From the NCBI GenBank assembly GCA_035489015.1, contig DATHKR010000169.1:1-64000 (forward strand): a stretch of DNA of 64,000 nt, given 5' to 3'. Source of the DNA: DATFRY01 sp035489015 (GTDB taxonomy: Bacteria; Myxococcota_A; Polyangia; Haliangiales; Haliangiaceae). Of this stretch, positions 1-10,627 are shown one piece after another. The notes under the pieces were generated by a model. That model was not told where the DNA came from. It was given only the letters and a program-made list of their open reading frames with translations, and did no database searches. How positions within the stretch are numbered: position 1 is the stretch's first letter; each line of letters opens with the position of its first letter. A program made the position numbers and the translations under genes.

Positions 1-405
1 CACGCCCGCGCGCATGATGAGCCCGCCGCCGTGCCAGACCATCGCCTCGGCGTGGTTCGGGTCGCGGGCCAGGGTGTCCTCGCACAGCTTCATCGCGCGG
101 TCGAGGGCGGCTGTGTCCTGGTGCAGGAGGCCGGCGAAGAAGTCGTCGCGCACCAGCAGGTCGAAGCGATCGGTGGTGAGCGGGTCGGCCTCGGCAGAGG
201 CCGCGGCGGTGGACGGTGCCGGCGCCGGGTGGGCAGGAGCCGGGTCGGCAGGAGCCGCGGCGGCCGCCGGAGCGGGCGCCGCAGGCGCGTCGGCAGAGGC
301 GCCGCCACACGCCGCGGACACGGCGGCGAGCGGGGCGAGGAGCGCGGCGAGTCGAGCGGTGCGCCGGAGCACGGGGACGAGCGAGCGGTTCGCGGTGATT
401 TCCAT
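1..405 (-). CDS. Lipoprotein with TPR-like segment, truncated by the window edge
   Basis: The gene runs off the left edge, so only the first 135 residues are visible. The N-terminus has basic residues, a hydrophobic stretch and Cys33, which gives a loose lipobox (SAAC); the lipobox is weak, so this could also be an ordinary signal peptide. Residues 34-75 are an Ala/Pro-rich linker. After that comes a helical segment with 'DRAMKLCEDTLARDPNHAEA', the pattern of a tetratricopeptide helix pair. TPR lipoproteins of this kind are usually periplasmic or outer-membrane scaffolds, but the partner is unknown. The ATG at 405 is the first start in an open frame and sits just before the signal sequence. 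Confidence 0.6.
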   Translation of the reverse strand, partial: MEITANRSLVPVLRRTARLAALLAPLAAVSAACGGASADAPAAPAPAAAAAPADPAPAHPAPAPSTAAASAEADPLTTDRFDLLVRDDFFAGLLHQDTAALDRAMKLCEDTLARDPNHAEAMVWHGGGLIMRAGV

Positions 406-540
406 GCGCCCTTGATAAGGCGGACATCGGAGCCGCGGCGGCAGCTTCCGACCGGAGGCGGCATCGAGGCGACGAGGGGTCGGATCCGGCCGACCGGCCG
501 TCCTGCCGACGGCCGCGCCGGAGCCGCGCCGCGCCGCCGC

Positions 541-3055
<2,515 letters not shown>

Positions 3056-3059
<4 letters not shown>

Positions 3060-4558
3060 GCCCGGCCCTCCCCGGCCAGGTTCTGCTCGGGTGGATGGCG
3101 CAGGCCGTGGTCGGTGGCCTGCTCGTAGGCGGCGGCGGCGCGCAGCAAGGTCGCCTCGTCGAGCGCGCGCGCGGTCAGCTGCAGGCCGACCGGCAGTCCC
3201 TCGGGGGTGAAGCCGCACGGCACGCTGATCGCGGGCAGCCCGGCCAGCGGCGCGCCCATGGTGAACACGTCGGTCAGGTACATGGTGACCGGGTCCTGGG
3301 TCTTCTCGCCCAGCCGGAACGCCGGGGTCGGCGAGGTCGGGGTGGCGATGAGATCGACCTCGGCAAAGGCGCGCTCGTGGTCGCGCGCGATGAGGGCGCG
3401 GACCTGCTGCGCCTTGCGGTAGTACGCGTCGTAGTAGCCGGAGCGGAGCGCGAAGGTGCCGAGCATGATGCGGCGCTTGACCTCGGCGCCGAAGCCGGCC
3501 CCGCGGGTGCGCGCATACATGTCGTTGAGGCTCTGCTCGGGCGGCCCGGCGCGCATCCCGTAGCGCACGCCGTCGTAGCGGGCCAGGTTGGACGACGCCT
3601 CGGCCGGCGCGACCAGGTAGTAGGCCGGCAGCCAGTACGCCGCGTGCGGCAGCGACACGTCGGTGACCGTCGCGCCGAGGTGGGTGAGGACGTCGAGCGC
3701 GGCGTCGACCGCGGCGGTGACCTCGAGGTCCACGCCAGGCAGCTCGAGCTCGCGCGGGCGGCCGATCCGGAGGCCGCGGGCGCCGCGGGTGAGCGCGTCG
3801 GCCAGGCGCGGGGCCGGCTCCTGGATCGACGTCGAGTCGCGCGGATCGAACCCGGCGATCGCCTCGAACAGGAGCGCGGCGTCGCCGACGGTGCGGGCGA
3901 GCGGGCCGACCTGATCGAGGGACGAGGCGAACGCGACCACGCCGTACCGCGGCACCCGCCCGTAGGTCGGCTTGAGCCCGACCACGCCACACAGCGCGGC
4001 CGGCTGGCGGATCGAGCCGCCGGTGTCGGTGCCGAGCGCGCCGGCGCACAGGCCGGCCGCGACCGCCGCCGCCGCGCCGCCGGACGAGCCGCCCGGCACG
4101 CGCTCCAGGTCCCACGGGTTGCGCACCGGGTGGAACGCGGAGTTCTCGTTCGACGAGCCCATCGCGAACTCGTCGAGGTTGAGCTTGCCGACCAGGACCG
4201 CGCCGGCCGCACGCAGGCGCTCCACCACCGTGGCGCTGTACGACGCCGGCGGCACCCACCCGGCCAGAATTCTGGACCCGGCGGTGGTCGGCACCCCGCC
4301 GGTGACGATGACGTCCTTGAGCGCGATCGGCACCCCGGCCAGCGGGCCGGGATCGTCGCGCCGGGCCAGGGCCTGGTCGACCGCGGCGGCCTGGCGCTCG
4401 GCGCCGTCGGCGTCGACGTGGAGAAAGGCGCCCAGGTGGGGGTCAGCCGCGCCGATCCGGTCGAGGGTGGCGCGGAGCAGCTCGAGCGCGGACAGCTCGC
4501 GGGCCCGCACCCGCCGGGCCAGCTCGGTGGCCGGCAGGTAGTGGAGCGGCTCGCTCAC
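3056..4558 (-). CDS. gatA: Asp-tRNA(Asn)/Glu-tRNA(Gln) amidotransferase subunit A
   Basis: 500 residues. GatA is the glutaminase/amidase subunit of the GatCAB complex and supplies ammonia for converting Asp-tRNA(Asn) or Glu-tRNA(Gln). The amidase-signature Ser-cis-Ser-Lys triad is readable: Lys81 in GVPIALKD, Ser158 in PGGSSGGAA and Ser182 in GTDTGGSIRQPA. The motifs LVGKLNLDEFAMGSS and GLKPTYGRVPRYG are typical of GatA rather than generic amidases. It starts at an ATG that overlaps the gatC stop by 4 bp and overlaps gatB by 4 bp at its end. Confidence 0.96.
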
Positions 4559-4890
4559 GTCGGGCCTCCCGCGCCGCCGCGGCCGTCGCCGGAGCCGGCC
4601 GGCCTGAGGATGTGCGGCACCTGGAAGAAGTCGTCGGCTCGATCCGGCGCCTGGCCGACCGCGTCCTCGACCGGCAGCGCGGCCCCCGGCTCGTCGGCGC
4701 GCAGCCGCAGCTGCATCGGCACCGCGTGCGTCATCGGCTCGACCCCGTCGGTGTCCACCTCGGCCAGCCGCTCCATGTGGACGAGGATGGCGCTGAGCTC
4801 GCCGCGCAGCCGCTCCACCTCGTCGTCTTCCAGGTGGAGTCGCGCCAGTCGCGCGATCTCCAGGACGTCCTCGCGGGTCAGCGCCGCCAT
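4555..4890 (-). CDS. gatC: Asp-tRNA(Asn)/Glu-tRNA(Gln) amidotransferase subunit C
   Basis: 111 residues from the ATG at 4890 (MAALTREDVLEIARLARL). GatC is the small subunit that wraps around GatA and stabilises the complex. The family pattern is clear: an N-terminal helical hairpin (VLEIARLARLHLEDDEVERL), the middle helix LSAILVHMERLAEVDTDGVEPM, then an extended tail ending DDFFQVPHILR. The open frame extends upstream to 4935, but that extension would run into the regulator gene ending at 4901 and has no family counterpart, so the internal start is preferred. It lies 10 bp downstream of the regulator gene. Confidence 0.93.
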   Translation of the reverse strand: MAALTREDVLEIARLARLHLEDDEVERLRGELSAILVHMERLAEVDTDGVEPMTHAVPMQLRLRADEPGAALPVEDAVGQAPDRADDFFQVPHILRPAGSGDGRGGAGGPT

Positions 4891-4900
4891 CTCGCCTCGC

Positions 4901-5650
4901 TCATCGCTGCCACCTCGCCTCGGCATGGGGCACACCGATGCGGCCCTCGTCCACGAGTCGGAGCACGTGCTGGCTGCCGCGCTCCATGTAGTCGTCGACC
5001 ACCGCCACGGCGGCGTCGGCGTCGCGGTGCTCGAGCGCGGCGAGCAGCTGCTCGTGGTGGCTCCGGACGAACTCCGGGTCGACGATGACGTGCATCAGGA
5101 TGCCGGTGTACGCCTTGATCGCCTCTCGCACCGTGTTGACCAGCAGGCTCACCACCCGGTTGCGCGCGATCGCGGTCAGCGCCATGTAGAAGTCGAAGTC
5201 GTGGGCGAACACCTCGGCCGGGTCGATCCCCGGCGCGGCGGCGCGCAGCGCGATCTTCTCCAGCCGCTCGAGGTCGTCCGGCTCGACCCGACCGGCGGCC
5301 AGGCGCGCCACCTCGCGCGCGACCATCCGGCGGAACTCGAGCGCGTCGCGGATGATGTCGGGATACGCGCTCTGTCCGAGTGGGACCAGGTGCGCGACCA
5401 GCTCGAGCCCGGCGGTCTCCATGAAGTTCTCGACCCGGGTGCCGTCGCCCTGGCGAATCCGGACCAGGCCCATGTGCTCCAGCTTCTTCAGCGCCTCGCG
5501 CAGCGACGCGCGATTCACCGCGAGCGTCCTGGCCAGCTCGCGCTCGGGTGGGAGCTTGGCGCCCGGGCGGTACTGGCCGGTCAGGATGAGCGCGCGGAGC
5601 TGCTCCACGATCTCGTCGGCCACGCGCTGTCGTTCGACCGGCTTCAGCAT
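4901..5650 (-). CDS. GntR/FCD-family transcriptional regulator
   Basis: 249 residues. Residues about 8-75 form the GntR winged helix (LPPERELARTLAVNRASLREALKKLEHMGLVRIRQGDGTRV). Residues about 90-235 form the all-helical FCD effector domain. One of the usual metal-ligand histidines appears to be replaced: the segment reads HDFDFYMALTAIARN where FCD proteins commonly have F-H. The two later histidines (RSHHEQLLAAL and SQHVLR) remain. The effector is unknown; FCD proteins usually sense organic acids or sugar acids. The gene heads the gatCAB-mtnA run, with only 10 bp to gatC. The 17-bp inverted repeat at 5699-5715 just upstream is a likely own operator. Confidence 0.88.
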   Translation of the reverse strand: MLKPVERQRVADEIVEQLRALILTGQYRPGAKLPPERELARTLAVNRASLREALKKLEHMGLVRIRQGDGTRVENFMETAGLELVAHLVPLGQSAYPDIIRDALEFRRMVAREVARLAAGRVEPDDLERLEKIALRAAAPGIDPAEVFAHDFDFYMALTAIARNRVVSLLVNTVREAIKAYTGILMHVIVDPEFVRSHHEQLLAALEHRDADAAVAVVDDYMERGSQHVLRLVDEGRIGVPHAEARWQR

Positions 5651-5698
5651 GTCTTCTCAGCGCTTCGAGAGGAGCGGAGCTTACCCTGGTGCGTTGCC

Positions 5699-5715
5699 TG
5701 GACCAAGGTGGTCCA
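5699..5715. promoter_or_regulatory. Candidate GntR/FCD operator (perfect inverted repeat)
   Basis: TGGACCA-AGG-TGGTCCA is a perfect 7-3-7 inverted repeat in the 82-bp gap between the divergent GntR/FCD regulator and the PilZ-like gene. Its inner part, ACCANNNTGGT, has the layout of operators bound by FadR-subfamily proteins. It lies between a possible plus-strand -35 (TTGCCT, 5694-5699) and -10 (TACACT, 5717-5722) with 17-bp spacing, where a bound dimer would block RNA polymerase. Assignment to this regulator is inference from position. Confidence 0.6.
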
Positions 5716-5732
5716 CTACACTCACCCGGCTC

Positions 5733-6113
5733 ATGGATTCACCCGAGTCCGCGTACGCGCTGTCGGCAGGGCCCGGGTCGGGATCCGGAGCTGGCGCGAG
5801 CGCCGGCGCGCCCGCGTCATCGTCGGTGGCGGGGGCCGGCCAGGCGATACCGGCGGCGGTGGTCCAGCCCGGCGGCCGCGGCGCACCGTACCGCATGTAC
5901 GAGGCGCTGGCGGTGACGGTCGAGGGAGCCACGCTGCGCGGCGGTCTCCTCCTCGAGGTGAGCGAGGAGGTCACCCTGGAGCTGGCCCTGCCCGATCGCA
6001 CCGCGCTGCGCGCGCGCGCCCGCGTGGTGGAGATCGTGTACGGCAAGCCGCCGGCCATGAAGGTGGTCTGGAGCGGCCTGGCCGACGCCGATCGCAAGCG
6101 CCTTCGCCGGTAG
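5733..6113 (+). CDS. PilZ-like domain protein
   Basis: 126 residues from the ATG at 5733. Residues 1-45 are a Ser/Gly/Ala-rich linker. Residues about 53-125 form a small beta-barrel of PilZ type (GGLLLEVSEEVTLELALPDR, then RARARVVEIVYGKPPAMKVVWSGLAD). The canonical cyclic-di-GMP ligands (RxxxR and D/NxSxxG) are not visible, so it is a degenerate PilZ that may act by protein contact instead. It is divergent from the GntR regulator and shares its operator region. If the -10 at 5717-5722 is real, the mRNA would be almost leaderless. Confidence 0.65.
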   Translation: MDSPESAYALSAGPGSGSGAGASAGAPASSSVAGAGQAIPAAVVQPGGRGAPYRMYEALAVTVEGATLRGGLLLEVSEEVTLELALPDRTALRARARVVEIVYGKPPAMKVVWSGLADADRKRLRR

Positions 6114-6170
6114 AGCTTCACCGGATAGGCACCGGAACATCACCGGACATCAGAAGAGGACGACGACCGC

Positions 6171-6503
<333 letters not shown>

Positions 6504-6526
6504 GCGCGCGGCCGGCCGGCTCGGCG

Positions 6527-8887
6527 CTACTTCTTGCGCAGCCGGCCGCGCAGCACGCGCAGCTCGAGGTTCGCCTCGGCGTGGCCCGGCTCGAGATCGA
6601 TGACCGTGCGGAACGCGTCGATCGCGACCTGGGTCTGGCCGCTGTGCTTGGCGACCTGCCCGCTGTAGAAGTGAGCCTGCACGCACTGCGAATGCAGCGC
6701 GAGCGCCTGGGTCAGCCGCCGCTGCACGTCGTCGGCGACGGAGGTCTTGTTGGGCGCGGCCAGCCAGGTCGCCCACGCGAGCAGCGCGTGGTACTCGGCC
6801 TCCTCGTTGTTCATGGTCACCGCCTCCTCGAAGAGGGCGCGGGCCTGCTCGAACATGCTGCGGCGGAGGGCCATCTCGCCGCGGCGGAACGTCTCCTCGG
6901 CCTGCAGCACCCGGCCGGCGCGCTCCTCGGCGTCGGCCTGGGCCTTGCGCACCGCCACCTCGCCGCCGGCCGAGATCATGACCGAGTACTCGCTGCGCCG
7001 GCGCGGATCGCTCAGCACGCCGAAGGCCTGGTTGATGCGGGCGAACAGGCGCTGGGCCTCGTGGTCGACGTCGGTGACGCCGACCGCGCGCAGGCGGTCG
7101 GGGTGGATGCGCTTGGCGATGCCGAAGTAGGCGGCGCGGATCTCGTCCGACTTGGCGCCCTGGCTGACGCCGAGGATGTAGTAGTGGTCGGCGCTGCGGT
7201 CCATCGCGGCGATCTTCTCGGCGATCATCCTGCGGATCTCGGTCGCGGCGGCGCGGCTGCCGCTCGGCGGCATCGTGGTGTTGTGGGCGCGGCGCAGGAT
7301 CGGCGGGACGGTGGTGGAGTGGGGTCGCGCCGGCGGCGGCGTGGTCGCGCGGCCGCGCACCGGCATCTGGTTGGTGGTGCGGGTGCGCGACGGCGGCGGA
7401 GGAGTGGTCGAGCGCGGCGGCGGCTCGGAGCCGGGTGATCGCCGCGAGCCGGGCGACGTGATCGAGCCCGGTGGGATGGTCGAGCCGTTGGGCGGCTCGG
7501 AGCCGAGCGAGCGGCGCGACGCGGGCAGGTTGGATCCGATCGGCGGCTCGGAGCTGGGCGAGCGTCGCGAGCGCGCGAGATTGGATCCAGGCTCGGCGTC
7601 GGGCGGCGGCTCGAAGTCGAACGACTCGGCGCCGGACGGCGTCGTCGAGCCGGGCGGGATGGTCGAGCCCGGCGGAACCGTCGACCGCGAGTGGGCCGAG
7701 CCGGGCGGGATGGTGGAGCGCGACGGCGTCGTCGAGCCGGGCGGGATGGTCGACCGCAGGTGGGCCGAGCCGGGCGGGATGGTGGAGCGCGCCGGCACCG
7801 GCGACGCGGGCGGGATGGTCGTGCGCGACGAGACCGCCCCGCCTGGTGGAATGGTCGCGCCCGGCACGCCGCTGGTTCCCTCGCCGGGAGGATCGCTCTC
7901 GGGCGCCTGCCGCGTGCTCGCCCGTCGCGCGCGCGCGCTCGCGTCGGGCGTCGGGTACGGGCTGGTCCCCTGTCCGGGGAAGAGCAGCCGCCGCACCGTC
8001 CCGTGCGCCAGCCGCGCATGCTCGGCCGCGCCGGGGACCGCAGGAGCAGCGGACGACGTGGAGACCGGGGCTCGACGCCGCGAGCCTCCTGCTTCCGCCA
8101 CGGTCGCATCCTGAGGCCGCGGCGGCTGGGTCTCGGTCCCGCGCGCCATCACCGCCGGCGAGGGCACCGCTCCGGCCTCGAGACAGTCGCACGCGACCAG
8201 CGCGTACATCACCGACAGCACCAGGCGGCCGTCGACGCCCGAGCACGCGCCGAGCAGCTGCCGCGGCGTCCACGCGTGCTGCGACAGGCGATCCATCACC
8301 ACGCGCTCGCCTTCGCCGAAGCCAAAGGCCGGCAGCGCCGCCAGCGCGTCGTCGGCCAGCCGGAAGCCGCGGTCGAGCAGCCCGGTCATCTCGCGCTCCA
8401 GCCGGTCGATCGTGTAGTGGGTGCGCACGCCGAAGTAGACCAGCCAGCGCGCGTCGAGCGCCGGCACATCCGGATCGGCGCGCAGCGAGCGCGCGTTGTC
8501 GAGCACGTAGGCCGCGTCGGGCAGCGCGAACGCGCGCGCGGCGCGCTGGGCCAGGAGTCGCCGCTTGAGCGTCGCGACCTGATCCGGCTTCAGCCGGGTC
8601 AGCTCGCTCAGTACGTGTAGAGGGTCGGATCCGGGCGTGCGCGCCATCGCGTCGATCGCGGCCGAGACCTCGGTGGACGTCACCAGGCCGGCGGACAGCG
8701 CCACCCGCCCGGGGCTATCCGCGGGCGCGGCGCTCTCGGCCGCGACCACGCGGCCGTCCTCCCACGACGTCTTGTACCGGCGCTCGCCCTCGCGCAGCAC
8801 CAGATCGCCGGTGAACCGCTGGGCCGCGATCGTGTAGACCGTGCGCGCAAACGGCCGGTCCGTGACTCTCCCTTGAGCGACTTCCAC
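6527..8887 (-). CDS. PATAN-like / J-domain / TPR multidomain protein
   Basis: 786 residues. Residues about 10-60 (FTGDLVLREGERRYKTSWEDGRVVAAES) look like a DUF4388/PATAN module, with helical segments to about 250. Residues 344-540 are a low-complexity Ser/Thr/Pro linker with repeated STIPPGS units. Residues about 568-640 form a J domain (YYILGVSQGAKSDEIRAAYFGIAKRI) with the HPD motif intact as HPDRL, so DnaK/Hsp70 stimulation is possible. The C-terminus (about 660-786) has TPR helices (MFEQARALFEEAVTMNNEEAEYHALLAWA). Similar architectures are common in myxobacteria; the cellular role is unknown. It follows the small membrane protein gene by 9 bp. Confidence 0.85.
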   Translation of the reverse strand: MEVAQGRVTDRPFARTVYTIAAQRFTGDLVLREGERRYKTSWEDGRVVAAESAAPADSPGRVALSAGLVTSTEVSAAIDAMARTPGSDPLHVLSELTRLKPDQVATLKRRLLAQRAARAFALPDAAYVLDNARSLRADPDVPALDARWLVYFGVRTHYTIDRLEREMTGLLDRGFRLADDALAALPAFGFGEGERVVMDRLSQHAWTPRQLLGACSGVDGRLVLSVMYALVACDCLEAGAVPSPAVMARGTETQPPRPQDATVAEAGGSRRRAPVSTSSAAPAVPGAAEHARLAHGTVRRLLFPGQGTSPYPTPDASARARRASTRQAPESDPPGEGTSGVPGATIPPGGAVSSRTTIPPASPVPARSTIPPGSAHLRSTIPPGSTTPSRSTIPPGSAHSRSTVPPGSTIPPGSTTPSGAESFDFEPPPDAEPGSNLARSRRSPSSEPPIGSNLPASRRSLGSEPPNGSTIPPGSITSPGSRRSPGSEPPPRSTTPPPPSRTRTTNQMPVRGRATTPPPARPHSTTVPPILRRAHNTTMPPSGSRAAATEIRRMIAEKIAAMDRSADHYYILGVSQGAKSDEIRAAYFGIAKRIHPDRLRAVGVTDVDHEAQRLFARINQAFGVLSDPRRRSEYSVMISAGGEVAVRKAQADAEERAGRVLQAEETFRRGEMALRRSMFEQARALFEEAVTMNNEEAEYHALLAWATWLAAPNKTSVADDVQRRLTQALALHSQCVQAHFYSGQVAKHSGQTQVAIDAFRTVIDLEPGHAEANLELRVLRGRLRKK
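7268..7858 (-). repeat. In-frame STIPPGS-type repeat region
   Basis: Codons for residues 344-540 of the J-domain protein contain at least eight [ST]T[IV]PP[GA] units, mixed with SRRSxGSEPP and TTPPPP-type units. On the plus strand this appears as recurring 'gagccgggcgggatggt' words spaced irregularly. It encodes an extended linker dense in Thr-Pro and Ser-Pro sites. Confidence 0.85.
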
Positions 8888-8896
8888 GCGCTCCCC

Positions 8897-9100
8897 TCAG
8901 CTCATGTTCCGGCGGGCATGCCCAGGGCCGCCGGCGCGCCGGTCTCCGCGTGTACGGAGAAGCCGCATGACCGTGTACACCGCAGCCAGCGCGGCGAGCA
9001 CAATCACCATGAGACCGAGGACGACACGATCGGCTTCAGCAAAACCCCACCAGGACCCCGCCACCCATCCGTATGAAACCGATGACACAGTTTTCAGCAT
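8897..9100 (-). CDS. Small single-pass membrane protein
   Basis: 67 residues from the ATG at 9100 (MLKTVSSVSYGWVAG). One clear transmembrane helix (VVLGLMVIVLAALAAVYTVM) is followed by a basic tail (RLLRTRGDRRAGG), so the C-terminus should stay in the cytoplasm. I do not recognise the family. It lies 9 bp upstream of the J-domain gene and is probably cotranscribed with it. The frame is open further upstream, but that part would cross into the phosphatase coding start, so the ATG at 9100 is preferred. Confidence 0.55.
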   Translation of the reverse strand: MLKTVSSVSYGWVAGSWWGFAEADRVVLGLMVIVLAALAAVYTVMRLLRTRGDRRAGGPGHARRNMS

Positions 9101-9160
9101 GAGAGGGACGGGTAAACTTGTCAACGAGGGAGGTCCTTGCCCTTCCTTACCTCCTGTCGG

Positions 9161-9170
9161 CACTATAGTG
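9161..9170. promoter_or_regulatory. Palindromic -10-like element in divergent promoter region
   Basis: CACTATAGTG is a perfect 10-bp palindrome in a locally AT-richer gap between the divergent small-membrane/J-domain genes and the PP2C gene. It contains TATAGT on both strands, so it could act as a -10 box in both directions. No convincing -35 at ideal spacing was found on either strand. Confidence 0.3.
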
Positions 9171-9188
9171 GTCCGTCCAGCGCCCGCG

Positions 9189-9980
9189 ATGAGCTCGTCC
9201 TTTCCCCTCGATGGAATGCGCGTCCGGTTCTCGGGCGCCAGCGATGTGGGGCGGAAGCGCAACCACAACGAGGACGCGCTCTATCTGCCGAGCGACACGC
9301 GTCTGGCCATCGTCGCCGACGGGATGGGTGGGCACGCGAGCGGCGAGGTGGCCAGCGGCGTCGCCGTCGGTACCATCGTCGAATACTTTCATCAGACTGC
9401 CGACATCCAGCCGATCACGTGGCCGTACAAGGTCGATCGCGACCTGCGCTCCGACGTGAACCGGATGGTCATCGCGGTGAAGCTCGCCAACCTCGAGATC
9501 TACGAGCGTTCCCAGAAGGAGGCGCGCCTGAAGGGGATGGGCACGACGGTGGTGGCCATCTACTTCCTCGACGACACCGTCATCATCGGCCACGTCGGCG
9601 ACAGCCGGGTCTACCGCTATCGCGACGGGCGGTTGACGCAGCTGACCGAGGACCACTCGCTCATCAACGATTACATCAAGATGAAGCGGGTCACCGCCGA
9701 GGAGGCGGAGAACTGGCCGCACAAGAACGTCATCGTGCGGGCGCTCGGGATGAAGGAGAACGTCGCGGTGGACGTGCTCAGCGAGACGCCGCGGCTGGGT
9801 GACTGCTACCTCATGTGCTCGGACGGACTGTCGGGCATGCTCAACGACGCCCAGATGGCGCACATCATCCGCACCTCGCCGGACCTGGACGCTGCGGTCG
9901 AGGAGCTGGTCCGCGGCGCAAACGAGGAGGGCGGCACCGACAACATCTCGGTGGTGCTGGCCCGGATCGAGCCGCCATGA
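9189..9980 (+). CDS. PP2C-family protein serine/threonine phosphatase
   Basis: 263 residues. It removes phosphate from Ser/Thr with two bound metal ions and probably counteracts a Ser/Thr kinase not in this window. All metal-ligand motifs are readable: RKRNHNEDAL (first Asp), VADGMGGHASGE, HVGDSRVYRYRDG, MCSDGLSGML and EGGTDNISVVLARI. The length matches the stand-alone bacterial PP2C core (Stp/PppA type), with no receptor domain. The frame is open upstream, but only the ATG at 9189 (MSSSFPLDGMRVRFSGASDVG) leads straight into the family fold. It overlaps the next lipoprotein gene by 4 bp (ATGA). Confidence 0.93.
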   Translation: MSSSFPLDGMRVRFSGASDVGRKRNHNEDALYLPSDTRLAIVADGMGGHASGEVASGVAVGTIVEYFHQTADIQPITWPYKVDRDLRSDVNRMVIAVKLANLEIYERSQKEARLKGMGTTVVAIYFLDDTVIIGHVGDSRVYRYRDGRLTQLTEDHSLINDYIKMKRVTAEEAENWPHKNVIVRALGMKENVAVDVLSETPRLGDCYLMCSDGLSGMLNDAQMAHIIRTSPDLDAAVEELVRGANEEGGTDNISVVLARIEPP

Positions 9981-10627
9981 GCGCGTTCCGCTGGGCGATC
10001 GCGGTCGCGCTGGTCTGCGCTGCGGGGTGCAAGAAGGACCGGGAGCAGGCGACGCCGCCGGAGCGCTGGGCCGAGCATGCGGAGCGCGGGGCGGGTGCCG
10101 AGTCGGACCCGGCTCGCGTCGCGGCGCAGGAGTCGGAGCGCGGGCGCAAGGCGTGCCAGAGCTATGTCGACCAGGTGTGCGATTGTGCGTTGAAGGTCCC
10201 CGACCTCGGCAGCGAGTGCGAGATGGCGCGATCGCGGCCCCAGGCGCTGGCGATGAACCAGCGCGCGGCGATGGCCGACGGGAACGCGACCGAGCGCGAC
10301 CGGCTGGCGATCCGGGCCAACGCCGACCAGATCGCGCGCGCCTGCATCGAGGACGCGGCGGCGCTGATGAAGCGCGGCTGCGCGCCGCCGAAGAGCGCGA
10401 CGGCGACGGCGGCTGACCAGGCGACCGAGGCTGGCGCGGCGGCGTCCGGGTCGGCGAAGCCCGCGCCTACGATCGGGTCGGGTTCTCCGGATCGGGCGAA
10501 GCCGGCGAGGACGGAGAAGCCGGCGAGGCCGACGAAGGCGGAGACGCCGCCGCCGTCGCGGAAGGGGTCGGGCCCGGTGCCTGCTCCGCCGCCGGAGCCG
10601 GAACCTCTACAAGACCTGACCAGGTGA
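9977..10627 (+). CDS. Cys-containing lipoprotein with Pro/Lys-rich tail
   Basis: 216 residues. A short signal peptide ends in a lipobox (CAAGC, Cys about 18), followed by KK, so an outer-membrane or periplasmic lipoprotein is likely. The middle (residues about 60-140) contains several cysteines (KACQSYVDQVCDCALKV, GSECEMA, ARACIEDA, RGCAPPK) that may form disulfides. The last 70 residues are low-complexity Pro/Ala/Lys/Glu. The start overlaps the PP2C stop, so the two are translated together. The final 161 bp overlap, in antisense, the 3' end of the NTP-transferase gene. No family was recognised. Confidence 0.75.
   Translation: MSAFRWAIAVALVCAAGCKKDREQATPPERWAEHAERGAGAESDPARVAAQESERGRKACQSYVDQVCDCALKVPDLGSECEMARSRPQALAMNQRAAMADGNATERDRLAIRANADQIARACIEDAAALMKRGCAPPKSATATAADQATEAGAAASGSAKPAPTIGSGSPDRAKPARTEKPARPTKAETPPPSRKGSGPVPAPPPEPEPLQDLTR

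Noticed and set aside
4891..4935. Longer GatC with an N-terminal extension
   Set aside because: The extension would overlap the 3' end of the regulator gene and has no counterpart in GatC proteins.
7268..7858. Regular repeated words that resemble a CRISPR array
   Set aside because: They are in-frame codons of the STIPPGS linker with irregular spacing, no unique spacers and no cas genes.
9119..9124. Perfect minus-strand TTGACA as the promoter of the small membrane protein
   Set aside because: No -10-like hexamer lies 15-19 bp downstream, and the start codon itself occupies that position.
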